Below the pieces are notes generated by a model, which searched no databases, was not told the DNA's origin, and worked only from the letters and a program-made list of their open reading frames with translations. A stretch of 64,000 bases of DNA from Begonia masoniana (Eukaryota; Streptophyta; Magnoliopsida; Cucurbitales; Begoniaceae): positions 46,160,079-46,224,078 of the forward strand of contig CM039503.1 in assembly GCA_022432975.1 (NCBI GenBank), in the 5' to 3' direction. How positions within the stretch are numbered: position 1 is the stretch's first letter; the number at the start of each line of letters is the position of its first letter. The position numbers and the translations under genes were made by a program. Below are positions 34,801 to 46,483 of the stretch, piece by piece.

Positions 34801-35346
34801 AGACATTTAAATATTTAACACATTTATGTCCTTGGTTTTTTTGACCGATTGTTTCTATTAATTTAATCGTTACACAAGTATTGTTTTAGTGTTTTGTTTT
34901 AACCCTATTTTATACAAATAAATTTTCGCTGCAAGTTTTCTTGATATTTTTAAATGAAGGTCAAATTTTGACCGTCGAGTGAAGTTTTTTTTAAAATCTT
35001 CCCAGATTGTCTTAGTTTTGTTCAGTGTTATGAGTAGCGAACCGGGTTGCCAAAACTTGGGGCGTTACGAGGTAACTCTCCCTCGAAATTGGCATAAAAC
35101 TCACGGACTAAATTCATGATAACTGCTTCTGGCCGCGAACAGAATCTTGCCCAATTGCATTCCTGGATGATGGAGGTCACGTACATAAGATATTTTGCAA
35201 AAACGCCCTTGTGGCTACAAAGCCTTTTTCTACTGCAAAGCTTTTCTGCCGCATTCCTTGCTCGTGGCGTAGCTGAGCGGCTTCAGATGTGAATTGTGGT
35301 TGAGTGGAGTGCTCGGTAGCCTTCTTTCCAGAGCTTTTTGATCTCA
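31859..35346 (-). pseudogene. Env-region ORF of the Athila-like element (putative plant transposon protein)
   Basis: The N-terminus starts at the ATG at 35346 (MRSKSSGKKATEHSTQ..) and includes a VEKGF motif; after a frameshift near 35215 it continues to LVREFYANFEGEL. A 2293-bp solo LTR (32777-35069) then interrupts it, and it resumes as YHSQVRVLNHKVQISPT..INSFYN and on to 32492, 32147 and, after stops, 31859. The VREFYAN and INSFYN motifs and the position downstream of integrase match the third ORF of Athila elements, whose function is uncertain (often called env-like). It is not functional here. Confidence 0.75.
32777..35069 (+). repeat. Solo gypsy LTR inside the Athila env-region ORF
   Basis: Starts TGTAGCACCCGGCAATT and ends CTTGGGGCGTTACG. 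Flanks TGGTA (32772-32776) and AGGTA (35070-35074) form an imperfect 5-bp duplication. It contains the hairpin block (33655-33850), an acceptor-like TGATGTAG/GTG at about 33978 and a donor-like site at about 33505 with GT changed to AT, and the inverted CATCTACCGAT-type cluster (34330-34760). No internal domain is left, consistent with LTR-LTR recombination. Confidence 0.82.
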
Positions 35347-35785
35347 TGGTGATACGTTGTATTCTGAAAATGGAAGAAAAATTTGAAAGAGAGAAGCAAG
35401 ATTTTTGAAGGTTTGCTACAGCGGCACTAGGGCTTCGCGAGAGAAAAGTAGCAATATGAAAATAAAAGAGATGGAAGATTTTTATTAAGGCGGATAATTA
35501 AATAATTGCAAAATATTTAATATGCACCCCCTTTCTGTTTTTTTTATAGGGTCGATTCCTCAACCCCTTTTGACGATACCTTCGACCGAACTTCACACTA
35601 ACACCTTCAACTGAATAGAAACAACAGAAACAAGACATAGAAACTTTAAATAAGGCATAGAAATCAACAGCAGATTATTTTTAGCAAAAACTTAAAAAGA
35701 AATAGAAAAACAAGAAAAACAAAAGGATATCAGAAATTGGGTTGCCTCCCAATAAGTGCTTGATTTTTAAGTCATCAGCCTGACT
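35347..35785 (-). other. Athila spacer between integrase and env-region ORF
   Basis: AT-rich, without an open frame of note. The minus strand shows the GCACTTATTGGGAGGCAACC block just after the integrase end, a sequence commonly found at this place in Athila elements. Confidence 0.6.
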
Positions 35786-36830
35786 TCCCCATATGTCACT
35801 TTTCTTTGTTATCCCCGAGAGTAATAGAGGCAATTTTTGTCAATTCTTCTCCATGATAAATCTTTACTCTCTGACCATTTACCTTGAAATTTCTGCCACT
35901 CTTTTTATCATGTAGTTCCAATGTACCATATGGAAATATTTCCATGATTTCACTTCCCTGTTAGATACTTCTACTTTTCCATTGCTCTAAGGGTGGTATG
36001 CTGTAACACCCGAATTTTTGGGTTATAGATTTTGTTTCTAGACCTCCGGTTCTTCGCCGTATAGTGTTTTATTCCATAAATTAGTAATTTAGGCCCGTTT
36101 CACAAATAGCAAGTTTTATTGGAACCCCATGGATTTATGAGAGATTTTAGTGGTTTGAGATTATTTTGGAGAAAACCAAATCATAGGTTAATTAATGGAA
36201 TTATGTAAGTGAATAATAGGAAGGGCATTATGGTAATTTTGTTACCAAATTAATTAAAAACCTAAAACTCTTTTCTCTTCCTCTCATTCTCACGATTCTC
36301 TCTTCTGGCGGCAGACTCCTCTCCCTCTCTCCCACGATTTGTTCTCCTTCAATCAATCTCCTACGCATCTCTTCCTCAAGCCACGATTATTTTCTCCATT
36401 CTCTTCAACATTCAAGGCCTTAGGTAAGCTTTAAATGCTTTGTTACGATAGTTTCAATTTTAGGGGTTATACTTCGTTCTAGTTTTTTGTTTTAGGATTG
36501 AGATTTATTGGGTTTAAGTTAGAAATCGATGGTGTTGCGTTTTAATGCTCATCGATGATATATTTATTGCTATTGAGGTAGTTTGGATGAATTGTTGGTT
36601 GAGTTATAGAATTTTGGTGGTTGGGAGGAGTAAATGTTATTAATGATATGCACACCAAGAGTTCGATAAAATGCCCAAATGAGTTGAGTTGGATTTCTAG
36701 GAAATTTCCTTAGCTAGGTTTTGCTGGTTTTGAGTTTAGATTACTTAGGATTGATTTTTAACATCGGAATATGAAATGTCTTAGGTGAAGAGAGCTTAAA
36801 GTGAAGGCACGGAGTTGCTAAAAGACCCAG

Positions 36831-37916
36831 GTAAGTGGGTGTGTTAGGATTTCCGGCCACTAGGGCCCTACATCATGAGGATACTGGGGTGATTTGTTTG
36901 GGTTTGTTAATGATTATGTGTGATAACCCGAATGTGAACGTATGTGTACGACTGCGGGGCAAACCTCAGGTTGCGGGGCAAACCTCGGAACCTAAGCCGA
37001 GTGTAGGCGAATCCCGGACTCGAGTATAGGCAAATCCCGGATTGTAAAAAAGGGGGTCGTCACAATCCCACATCGCTTGGGGAAGTATGTGGAAATGAAA
37101 CATATGTAAAGAGACCCTCCCAACATAGCAAGACGCGTTTTGGAGCACAATTGGCAATGAATCCCATAAGAACTCCGAAGTTAAAAGTGCTTCGGCGAGA
37201 GCATTTCCAGGTTGGGTGACCTTCTGAGAAGTTCTTGCCAAACAAAGCCGTGAGGGAAGGATATTGGGCTGCGACTCAATACCTAGAGTGGACAATATCT
37301 TGCTGGGAAAACGGGGTCGTTACATTATGAATTGTTGTGTGCTATGTTATGATGAATTGAGTAGAGTGATGTTATGATACATGATGTATAGCTCGTTTTT
37401 TTTAGTATGTCATCTCTAAGTGAATTCATGTCCATGTATCATGATTCTTCAAAAGCATAAAAAAATGATTTATGTGCATGTTTTATATGATCATGGTAAG
37501 TATATGAAAATTGTATGTAAGCATGAATAAGTGTGGGACGGGAGAACTGGCTACGATTATGTTCTCAAGATTTTTAGTACGGTTTGCGGATGCTCCTGCT
37601 GGTGGAGGCCGGACTGGCAGGAAGACTCGCGGATCTTCCCGCGGGTGGGGGCCGGGTTGGTACTGCACGATTAGTTTGCGGATCCTCCCTCTGGTGGGGG
37701 CCGGACTAGTCGTTACCATAATTGTTCTACTGGACCACGATTATGATCCCTTTGCCATTTCTCCTCGTGCCCCTCAATTCATACCATGTTAATGATGAAT
37801 AAGAACAAGATTTCGAACATGAACATGATTTGGTGAAGCATGCATTCATAAGTATTCATATATTTGTTACACTCTTTACTAAGCATTAAACTTACAGTTT
37901 AAACTTTATGATGTAG
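36831..37916 (+). other. Intron-like segment within the solo LTR
   Basis: Bounded by GACCCAG/GTAAGTGGG and TTTATGATGTAG/GTGACG, with TTTACTAAGCATTAAAC upstream of the acceptor. The solo Cassandra LTR (36919-37324) lies inside it. Confidence 0.5.
36919..37324 (+). mobile_element. Solo Cassandra LTR with perfect TSD
   Basis: A 406-bp LTR from TGTGATAACCCG to GGGGTCGTTACA with 5S-like sequence at about 37150-37235. It is flanked by TTATG on both sides (36914-36918 and 37325-37329). No PBS or second LTR. Confidence 0.93.
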
Positions 37917-38389
37917 GTGACGAATTTAAAGGTGAGGACCTTAAACCAAATGATGACGTTTGAGTCGGGTTGCTGGACGGTGCTCATGGTGGAGTTTGTG
38001 CTGGGCGGCGATTTAGACCCACGGGATTGTGCTCTTAACAAGTATTGGTAAAGATTTATGTTATGAATGTGTTGGTAGGAAAAGATGATTTTCATATGAC
38101 TTTTTATGAGATGACAAGTGTTAGGATAGTTGAATGTTTTCTTTTACGACTCTAGTGAGGATTTTATGACTAAGTGTTTTATCTGTTTTAATTTCCGCTA
38201 AGGTTTACTCGTTTTTGTGTTTCTATGGTTTTCAATGATGGGTGATTTATGGAATTTAAGCTTCTCGTTTGAACGATTTAAATTGAGTCTTGGTGGAAGA
38301 TCTTAGGAGAAGTTGTGAATATTTTTTTGGAGGTTTAAGTGGTTGTTTAAGTGGCTGTTTAAGTGGCTAAATTCTGGTGTCCAGAGGAG

Positions 38390-38680
38390 AAGCCGATCGA
38401 TCGGCCGGAGGGGCGATCGATCGGCTAAGTGTTGTTCGGTGAGGTGGTGTTGGCAGAGAGGTCACTGATCGATCGGCGAATGGCGCGATCGATCGGCAAC
38501 ATGTGTCTTATTTTTTGTTGAAAACAGAAGGAAAGCCGATCGATCGACTGGAGTAGCGATCGATCGGCTGTGTATTCTTTTGAGAGGCGATCGATCGGCA
38601 AAAACTGGCGATCGATCAGCTGTGTAAATATTGTGAAGGGCGATCGATCGCCTGTTTTGGCCGATCGATCGGCCTTGTTA
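38390..38680 (+). repeat. Cluster of ten GATCGATCGGC-like palindromic motifs
   Basis: Irregularly spaced (about 20-70 bp) copies such as GCCGATCGATCGGCC sit in the downstream part of the solo LTR. A single similar site is at about 48158-48172. Confidence 0.85.
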
Positions 38681-38871
38681 GATTTCCTGCTTCTGCCCCT
38701 TTTCTTTTCTCTTAAACCCGAGCATGTCCTTCTCTATATTTCTCTTAAGAATTTCTTCCTAAAATCCTATACGTGTTTGAGTCATTTCCACGGGATTCCA
38801 AATGAGTTTCAAATATGACTCTCAATGATTTTATCAAAGTTTCTTCCAAGTAAATTTTCTTATGTTTCAAA

Positions 38872-38917
<46 letters not shown>

Positions 38918-39821
38918 GAGTCAAGAATAAGAACACGAACACGATTATGTAAGTCGCGGCCCGTTGGGTTTCGGGTCGTGACATATGCTGTAGTCACCTT
39001 ATGTCTAACTCCATATTTACTTAGTAACGCAGTGAAGCCTCTGTTGCAAAAATGAGATCTTCCATCACTGATAATTGCTCTGGGAGTGCCAAACCTTGTG
39101 AAAATATTTTTCTATTAAAACTTAAGAATACTCTTCCCTTCATTGTTTGGTAATGCTGCAGCTTCTACCCATTTAGAAACATAATCAACAGCCAACAGTA
39201 TGTATTGGTTCCTATGAGTGCTGGGAAAGGTCCCATGAAGTCAATTCCCCAGACGCCAAAGACTTCAATCTCCAAGATGTTGGTAAGTGGTAGCTCATGT
39301 TTTCTTGATATGTTCCCTGTTCTTTGACATATGTCACAGTTTTGAACAAAATTGTTAGCATCTTTAAAGAGAGTATACCAATACAAACCTGACTTCAAAA
39401 CTTTTGCTGCTGTACGTGTGCCTCCATAATGGCCTCCGTATGATGTTGCATGGCATTGCTGCAGCACCTGATTCATTTCTTCCTCTAGTATACATCTTCG
39501 CAGCAGCTGATCCACGCACTGTTTGAAGAGGAATGGTTCATCCCAAAAGTATTGCTTCACTTCTTTTAAGAACTTTCTTCTCTGCTGATAATCCATGTCG
39601 GGAGGAATGATATCGCTCACAATATAATTGACAAAGTCTACATACCAAGGTGCTGGAGACACATCCAATTTCAACATCTGTTCATCTGGGAATGTTTCCT
39701 TGATACTCTCTCCCAGTGGTTGTTCACTTATATTTTCCAGCCGAGATAGGTAATCTGCAATTTGATTTTCACATCCCTTTCTGTCATGGATTTCCAGATC
39801 AAACTCTTGAAGCAGTAGCAC

Positions 39822-41340
39822 TCAGCGGATTAGTCTTAGTTTAGCATCCTTCTTAGCAACCAAGTGTTTGATTGATGCATGATCAGTGTATAAAATGACC
39901 TTGGTTCCTATCAGATATGCTTTAAACTTATCAAATGCAAATACTACTGCTAAAAGTTCTTTTTCTGTAGTTGTGTAAATTTTTTGAGCTTCATTTAGAG
40001 TCTTGCTGGCATAATAAATGGAATGAAATACTTCGTCTTTCTTCTGTCCCAATACTACTCCCACAGCATAATCACTTGCATCGCACATCAAAATAAACGG
40101 TGAAGTCCAATCAAGTGCTGCTATTACAGGTGCGGTGATCAACTTTTGCTTCAACAAATTGAAAGCTTTCAGGCAGTCTCTGTTGAAATTAAAGGAAGTG
40201 TTCTGCTCCAATAATATGCATAGCGGTTTAGAAATTTTTGAGAAGTCTTTAATAAAGCGGCGATAGAATCCCACATGTCCCAAAAAGCTTCTGATCCCTT
40301 TAACTGTTTTCGGTGGTGGCAGTTTTTCAATGATTTCTACCTTAGCTTTATCTACTTCCAATCCCTTTTCTGAAACTCGATGCCCGAGCACTATTCCTTC
40401 TGGAACCATGAAATGACACTTTTCCCAGTTGAGCACAAGGTTGGTTTCCATGCATCTTTTCAGAACCTTCTCCAGATTCTCCAAACATAATTCGAAAGAT
40501 TCTCCCACAATGGAGAAATCATCCATAAATATTTCCAAACTTTCTTCTACCATATCTGAAAAGATGTCCATTATGCAGCGCTGGAACGTTGTTGGAGCAT
40601 TACACAACCCGAAAGACATCCTTCTAAAAGCAAATGTTTCATATGGGCATGTGAAGGTAGTTTTCTCCTGATCCTCGGGGGCAATAGTGATCTGATTATA
40701 TCCAGAATAACCGTCCAGTAAGCAGTAAAATCTTTTGCCCGCCAGCCTGTCCAGCATTTGTTCGATAAAGGGCAGGGGAAAATGATCTTTACGTGTGGCT
40801 TTATTTAGTTTTCTGTAGTCCATGCAGATCCTCCATTCTGTTACAGTCCTCGTAGAAATTAGTTCATTTTTTCATTAGCCACCACAGTTGTTCCTCCTTT
40901 CTTTGAAACGTATTGGACCGGGCTAATCCAAGAGCTGTCTGAAATAGGGTAGATGATGCCAGCATCCAGCCACTTCAGTATCTCCTTTTTCACCACTTCC
41001 TTCATTACGGGGTTTAGCCTTCTCTGTTGCTCTATCGATGCACTATATCCTTCTTTTAATAATATTTTGTGCATGCAAATACTCGGACTAATCCCTTTTA
41101 TATCCTTTACTGTCCATGCAAGAGCTTGTTTATAACTTTTCAGAACATGTAATAACTCTTGCTCTTGCTTGGTTGATAAAGCTACTGAAATAACCACAAG
41201 AAGATTATCTTTGAGTCCCAGGAATGCATACTTTAGGTGAGAAGGTAATTGTTTCAGCTCTAGTGTTGGTGCCTCTTCACTCGATGCTTGAAAATTTTTG
41301 GGCTATCTTCTGTTCTGATTAGTGTCTCAAACTGCCTTTT
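39822..41340 (-). pseudogene. Reverse transcriptase and RNase H, Athila-like element
   Basis: 39822-40823 encodes RT from MDYRKLNKATRKDHFPLPF through CLLDGYSGYNQI, FGLCNAPTTFQRC and FMDDFSIVG (aspartates at residues 101-102), then RNase H with LMCDASDYAVGVVL (D248) and YTDHASIKHL. The upstream part, 40859-41197, carries WISPVQYVSKKGG and the pre-RT region in another frame, so one frameshift lies near 40850. A stop separates it from the integrase frame at 39822. The FMDD form is usual for Athila. Confidence 0.87.
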
Positions 41341-41367
41341 ATAGCTTTGATAGAGTTGCTTTGCTTC

Positions 41368-43505
41368 TTATGTTTCTTTTTCTTCTGATACACTGAAACA
41401 ATCTTCCTCCTCATAAGGGCATTTCATGGCCTTCAAAACATTGAAAGTAACCTGTTGGTCATTTACCCTCATAGTGAGTTCACCTTTTTTCACGTCGATC
41501 AAAGTTCTTCCAGTAGCTAAAAATGGTCTTCTCAGGATGATAGGCACCTCACGATCAGCTTCATAGTCCAGTATAATAAAGTCTGCTAGAAAAATGAACT
41601 TGTCTACCTTCACCAGGATGTCTTCTATTTTTCCTTGTGGATGAGTCAGCGAGCGATCGGCAAGTTGCAAAGTTACAGTTGTAGGTCTAACTTCTCTAAT
41701 TCCCAGCTTCTTAAAAATCGACATGGGCATCAGGTTAATACTTGCTCCTAAATCACATAAAGCTTTTCCAAAATAATTGTTGCAAATCGTGTATGAAATG
41801 GTGAAACTGCCATGATCTTTTAGTTTTGGTGGAATCTTGTTCTGCAATATGTAGCTTGTTTCTTCTGTCATAGCCACCAATTCATATTCTCCCAATCTTC
41901 TTTTCTTGGATAGAATATCCTTCATGAATTTCGTGTAGTTGGGCATCTGTTCAAGTGCTTCCACTAGCGGCACATTGATATGTAGTTGCTTTAAAACATC
42001 CAGAAATTTTCTAAACTGTTTGTCCTGGGTGTGTTTCTGCAGTCTTTGAGGAAATGGTGGTGGTGGCTTCTGGGTTCTTAATTCATCTTGTTGTTGCTGT
42101 GGTGATGCTACAGCATCAGTTGATGGATTATTTTTTTCTGTTTCACCTGCTTCTTTTTCTTCAGCTACCTCATTTTGGTTCCTGGAACTCTCTACTTTCC
42201 TTAGCTTCTCTGGGATTTCTAGCTCTCTTCCATTCCTCAATACTATAGCCTTGCAATGTTATTTTCCAGGCCTTTGTGGTACTTCTGTATCACTTGGTAG
42301 TTGCCCTGTATTTCTTATGCTTAAGGACTGAGCCAGCTGGCCCATTTGTGTTTCCATATTTTTCATAGATGCAGCCAAGTTTTGCAAGATCACGTCTGTC
42401 TTAGCAGCATATTCTCTGGCAAAGCTCTCTAGTTGCTCTTGATGCATTGAAGTTTGGGTTCGCTGTGAGAAACCTTGCTTATAGTTTTATGCAGATCTGC
42501 TTTGTGCAGTGGCATTCTGCTGCTGTGAATTCCATTGAAAATTCGAATGCTGCTTCCAGCCAGGATTGTATGTCTGCGAGTATGGGTTGTTATTTCTATT
42601 ATATCCCACAGAATTGGCAGACTCTGGGTTAGTAGGACAGAAGTTGTCCTCATGATTTTCTCCACAGAAGATGCATGACACTTCTCTGGTTACTGGTTTC
42701 GGTGTTTGTTCATTGTCTTGATCGCATTCTCCAACATAGAAATCTTTGCATTTAATGCAGCAACTTCATCTAGATCATAAACCCCAGCTGCACGCTTTGT
42801 AGATTGAGTTCTGTCTGAAGGCCACTAGTAGCTGTTTACTGCCATTCTCTCCAGCAGATTGTAAGCTTCATTGAAAGATTTAGACAGAACTGTTCCATTT
42901 GCTGTAGCATCCATAATCGATCTTGTCTACCCATTGAGTCCATTATAAAACATCTCCAACTGAATCCAGTGTGGTATCCCGTGGTTGGGGCACTGTCTTA
43001 ATAATTCTTTAAATCTGTCACAAGCTTCGTATAGTGATTCTCCATCTTTTTGCAGAAAGCTGGTGATCTCATTTCTCATTCTCACGTTCCTCACTGGTGG
43101 ATGGTACTTCATAATGAACTTCTTGGCGAGATCTCCCCACGTGGTGATGGTGTCTGAAAGAATGCTGTTCAACCAATCCCTGGCTCGATCTCTCAAAGAA
43201 TATGGAAAGGGTTTTAGCCTCAATGCTTCTGCAGATACTTCAGGGAAGTTGAATGAGTCATTAACTTCTTCAAAAACGTTAAGATGACGGTGCGGGTTAT
43301 CAGTAACCATTCCACTGAACTGTCCGACTGTTTGAAGCATTTGAAACATCACCGGCTTAAGCTCAAATCTGATTGCACGAAGGTCTGGTCTCACGATACC
43401 AGGGTTTAAATCACCAAGTGTCGAGATGGCAAAATCTTGAATGGGTCTGCCTCTGTCATCGATAATGTGTTCAACATTGTGTCTTTGACCATCGAAGTTA
43501 GCCAT
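41368..43505 (-). pseudogene. Gag and protease, Athila-like element
   Basis: Gag starts at the ATG at 43505 (MANFDGQRHNVEH) and runs 192 codons with the retrotransposon-gag core (LKPFPYSLRDRARDWLNS, WGDLAKKFIMKY) to a TAG at 42927. It then continues in pieces: CIFCGENHEDNFCP (a knuckle-like motif, about 42640-42680), an SKSFNEAYNLLERM segment, MKNMETQMGQLAQ, and 41368-42240 with the protease motif LCDLGASINLMP (D163). Most visible stops are TAG where relatives have glutamine. Confidence 0.83.
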
Positions 43506-43701
43506 GTTTTCTCCTCCAAGAAAAGGTTGTAGTTGTTGTCTTCTTCTTGCTCTGAATATTCATTCGATTTCAAGATCTATGGGTACAAGATTCTGTTCGT
43601 TTTCTTCGTCAGACATGAAATAAGTGAACCTGAAGAAGAAATAAACAATAACCAATATAAAAAATAAAATTATAGCAAAATAAAATAATTAACAAATATC
43701 T

Positions 43702-43715
43702 CAGGCAATGACACC
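43702..43715 (-). promoter_or_regulatory. Primer binding site, Athila-like element
   Basis: The minus strand reads TGGTGTCATTGCCTG a few bases inside the 5' LTR, a diverged form of the TGGCGCCGTTGCC-type site of Athila elements. Confidence 0.6.
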
Positions 43716-43722
43716 AAAAACT

Positions 43723-45262
43723 TGTTAGTGATTTTACATTTTTACGCAAGTGCACGTATCGCAATCAAGTAGTATTTAAGATATCGATCCCACGAAGATA
43801 TTTTTAACTAAGTTTAAATTGCTATGAATTTCTATAAAATTAAGATAGAAGTATTGAAATTAAATGATTAATAAGGACTGATGAACTAAAATTATTCAAA
43901 ATTAAATAAGACCAAAAATGAAAATGAATTAAAAAGATAATTATGGGAAAAGGCTTGGTTAGGGTCGATTTCCTCTTTACATGCAATTATTACTGATACT
44001 ACAGCAATGCTACAGCATTAGTCACAACACAACAAGAATTCATAATATTTCTAGGTTTCCGTCGAATTGTCTTGGTAAATTCATTTCAGAATTTTTTTTT
44101 TCGACTTTGAAAAGATAAAAACTTAATCTGAATTTTCATGTTAACCTATTCTTAACACCAAATAAATTAATATTAGCTACTTTGCAACAATTTTAATTTA
44201 TTTAATTACTCATGCATCTTAAATTCTTATTTACCTATCGATACAATAGGAACATGTGAATTTAAATCTGTCTATTGACGTAATTTAATTTATGCAGTAA
44301 AAATCATGAGCAATTGTGTAGTGAAAAATATTAAGCATTCATAGATCAAAGTAAAAACATGTAAAGAGTACTCTCTCTCCTAACCAAGATAAGAAAGTTT
44401 AGCCTAGAAACATAATAAAATTAAAAATAAAAATATTCATAACAACAGCTACAGTAACAGAGAAGAAGAAGAAGAAGGAAGCTAAAGAAAAATGTCGTCA
44501 GTTCCTTGCTGCAAATCCAGATCCCCTTTTTTTTCTCTCTTTAGCAGCCAAAATATAAATCGTCCTTTTTTTCTCTTTCCAGTCTGTTCCCTTGATCAAC
44601 GGTTTATCGTTATAGTAAAATCTTCTTGATTTGCTCTTTATTGTCGTCCATTCTTCTAAATCGTCTGTTGCTTTATCTGTGTTGCTCTGTCATTTGATTG
44701 TCATTTGTCATCCATTTTCATTTGTCATCCATTCTTCTAAGTCGTCCATTCTGCCAGTCGTCCATTCTTCTCAGCCGTCCACTCTGCTAGTCATTCATTC
44801 TGCCAATCGTTCATTCTACCAGTCGTCCATTCTGCCAGTCGTCCATTCTTCTCAGTCATCCATTTTACTCTATTGTCCATTCTGTCAGTCGTCCATTCTG
44901 CCAGTCGTTCATTCTGCCAATATTTCTCCCTTTTCTCCTTGATTTCTGTCCTTCATTTTGGTAACAATAATCTCTTTCATTGATTTATTCTCTCTCTTCA
45001 AGATTTTTCAGCCTTTAAATTTGATTTTTCCTGCTATTAACTTTGCATTCAAATAAGAAAATATAACATTCGAATTAATAAGAAAAATCTGCTTTTAATA
45101 GATAATATGCATAAAATATATTAAATTAAATCAATGCCTTGATACTGCAACGTTATGTAACAATTGTAGTAAATTTCAATAATTTCTTCTACAATTCACT
45201 CAAATCATACAAGTTAAATTACCTAAAAATAGTATAAGATAACTCTAAATTTAGAGTTATCA
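43723..45262 (-). repeat. 5' LTR of the Athila-like element (1540 bp)
   Basis: The minus strand starts TGATAACTCTAAATTTAGAG, typical of Athila, and ends AAATCACTAACA. It includes a degenerate tandem cluster of TCGTCCATTCTGCCAG-like units (44640-44930). No partner LTR is present in the window. Confidence 0.83.
44640..44930 (+). repeat. Minisatellite of TCGTCCATTCTGCCAG-like units
   Basis: About fifteen imperfect copies of a 16-17-bp unit lie within the Athila LTR. The open frame across it (44631-44942) is a by-product of the repeat. Confidence 0.8.
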
Positions 45263-46422
45263 GGCAACCATAAGGTTTCGATGTGAAAGATAAAGAAGAG
45301 CTTGTGTGTAAGCTTCAGAAGAGCTTGTATGGCTTGAAACAGGCTCCAAGGCAATGGTACAGGAGGTTCGATAGCTTCATGAAGAATAACAGCTTTGTGA
45401 GATGTGAAGCCGATCACTACTGCTACATCAAAAGGTTTGATAATTCCTACATTATTCTATTCCTTTACGTTGATGATATGTTGATTGCTGGAGCAAGCTT
45501 GCATGAGATTGACAGGCTGAAGAGGAAGTTATCTACATAGTTTGCAATGAAGGATTTGGGTGTTGCAAAACAAATCCTTGGGATGAGGATCTTCAGGGAT
45601 AAGGAGGTTCTCAAACTCTCACAAGAAGAGTACGTAAAAAAGGTTCTTAGCAGATTCAAGATACACGATGCTAAGCCAGTCACTACACCGTTGGCTAGTC
45701 ATTTCAAACTATCTAAAGATCAGTCACCCTCGACCGATGAAGAGAAGGACTACATGGCTACTGTTCTATATGCCTCTGCTGTTGGTAGTCTTATGTACGT
45801 GATGGTTTGCACACGACCAGACATTGCACATGCAGTGGGAGTTGTCAACATGTTTATGAGTAATCCATGGTGAAAACATTGGGAAGTCGTAAAATGGATC
45901 TTGCGATACTTGAAGGGAAGTTCAAATTTCGCTTTATGTTTTCGAAAATCAGACTTGGGTCTAGATGGATACGTTGATGCTGATAATGGTGGTGATATTG
46001 ACAGTAGTAAGAGTAGGACAGGGTATGTCTACACTTTGGGTGGTACAGCAATCAGTTGGGTTTTGAGACTTCAAGATGTCGTCGCTCTTTCTAGTTGTGA
46101 AGCCGAGTATATTGCAGTGACAGAAGCTGCAAAGGAGATGATGTGGTTACAGCCTTTCTTACGCGAGTTAGGTCGAAACTACGATGATAGTGTATTGCAT
46201 TGTGACAGCCAAAGTGCCATCCATTTGGCAAAGAATCCGGTTTATCATAGCAAGACAAAGCATATACAGGTGCGTTATCACTTCATCAGATCCGCCATAG
46301 AAAATAGAGTATTAACGCTTGAGAAGATCTCAGGGAGTCGGAATCCAGCTGATATGTTGACGAAAGCTGTGATGAGTGAGAAGCTGAAGTTGTGCGCAAC
46401 TTCAGTCGGACTTCTTGGATGA
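45263..46422 (+). pseudogene. Copia reverse transcriptase and RNase H
   Basis: RT begins in the middle (LQKSLYGLKQAPRQWYRRF), has LYVDDMLIAG (YVDD), then LGMRIFRDK, TPLASHFKLS, the VGSLMYVMVCTRPDIAHAVG block and RNase H (GYVDADNGGD, SRTGYVYTLGG, LSSCEAEYIAVTEAAKE, HCDSQSAIHLAKN, KHIQVRYHFIR), ending VGLLG at 46422. Upstream at 45273 there is a stop in place of a codon of the usual PEGF motif. A TAG at 45538 (relatives have Gln) and a TGA at 45871 (relatives have Arg) break the frame. Tork/Tnt1-like by motif. Confidence 0.88.
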
Positions 46423-46483
46423 GACATTGAAAAGAAGCCACTGCAGATAGAGAGATGATTAGATTAGTCTCCAAGTGGGAGAT

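Larger units (their letters stand above)
36002..38983 (+). repeat. Solo LTR of a further gypsy family, with a Cassandra inside
   Basis: Starts TGTAACACCCGAATTTTTGG, ends TTTCGGGTCGTGACA, and is flanked by a perfect TATGC duplication (35997-36001 and 38984-38988). Without the nested Cassandra it is about 2.57 kb. It holds a donor-like CAG/GTAAGT at 36830 and an acceptor-like TGATGTAG/GTG at 37916, a GGATGCTCCTGCTGGTGG-type tandem block (37585-37710), ten GATCGATCGGC-like motifs (38390-38680) and a TA microsatellite (about 38880-38916). Confidence 0.88.
35786..39821 (-). pseudogene. Integrase of the Athila-like element, split by a solo LTR
   Basis: 39165-39821 encodes the end of RNase H (DLEIHDRKGCENQIADYLSR), the H2C2 zinc region (CHATSYGGHYGG..CDICQRTGN) and the start of the DDE core (GIDFMGPFP). 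A frameshift near 39175 leads to RFGTPRAIISDGRSHFC (second Asp) and YGVRHKVTTA at about 38990-39110. The gene is then cut by the solo LTR 36002-38983 (TSD TATGC) and ends at 35786-35996 with IFPYGTLELHDKKSGRNFKV. The core near the catalytic glutamate appears deleted or lost at the insertion. Inactive. Confidence 0.8.
31710..45262 (-). mobile_element. Athila-like Ty3/gypsy element, interrupted by two solo LTRs
   Basis: Minus-strand order: 5' LTR (43723-45262), PBS, gag, protease, RT/RNase H, integrase, spacer and an env-region ORF of the putative plant transposon protein type. The RT motifs (CLLDGYSGYNQI, FMDDFSIVG) and the LTR start TGATAACTCTAAATTTAGAG are characteristic of Athila. Solo LTRs at 32777-35069 and 36002-38983 interrupt the env-region ORF and the integrase. 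The 3' LTR is missing; the element stops beside the Cassandra at 31709. It is inserted in, or adjoins, a copia element at 45263. Confidence 0.88.

Noticed and set aside
38745..39055. Frames with IYIYIY runs
   Set aside because: They are translations of the TA microsatellite.
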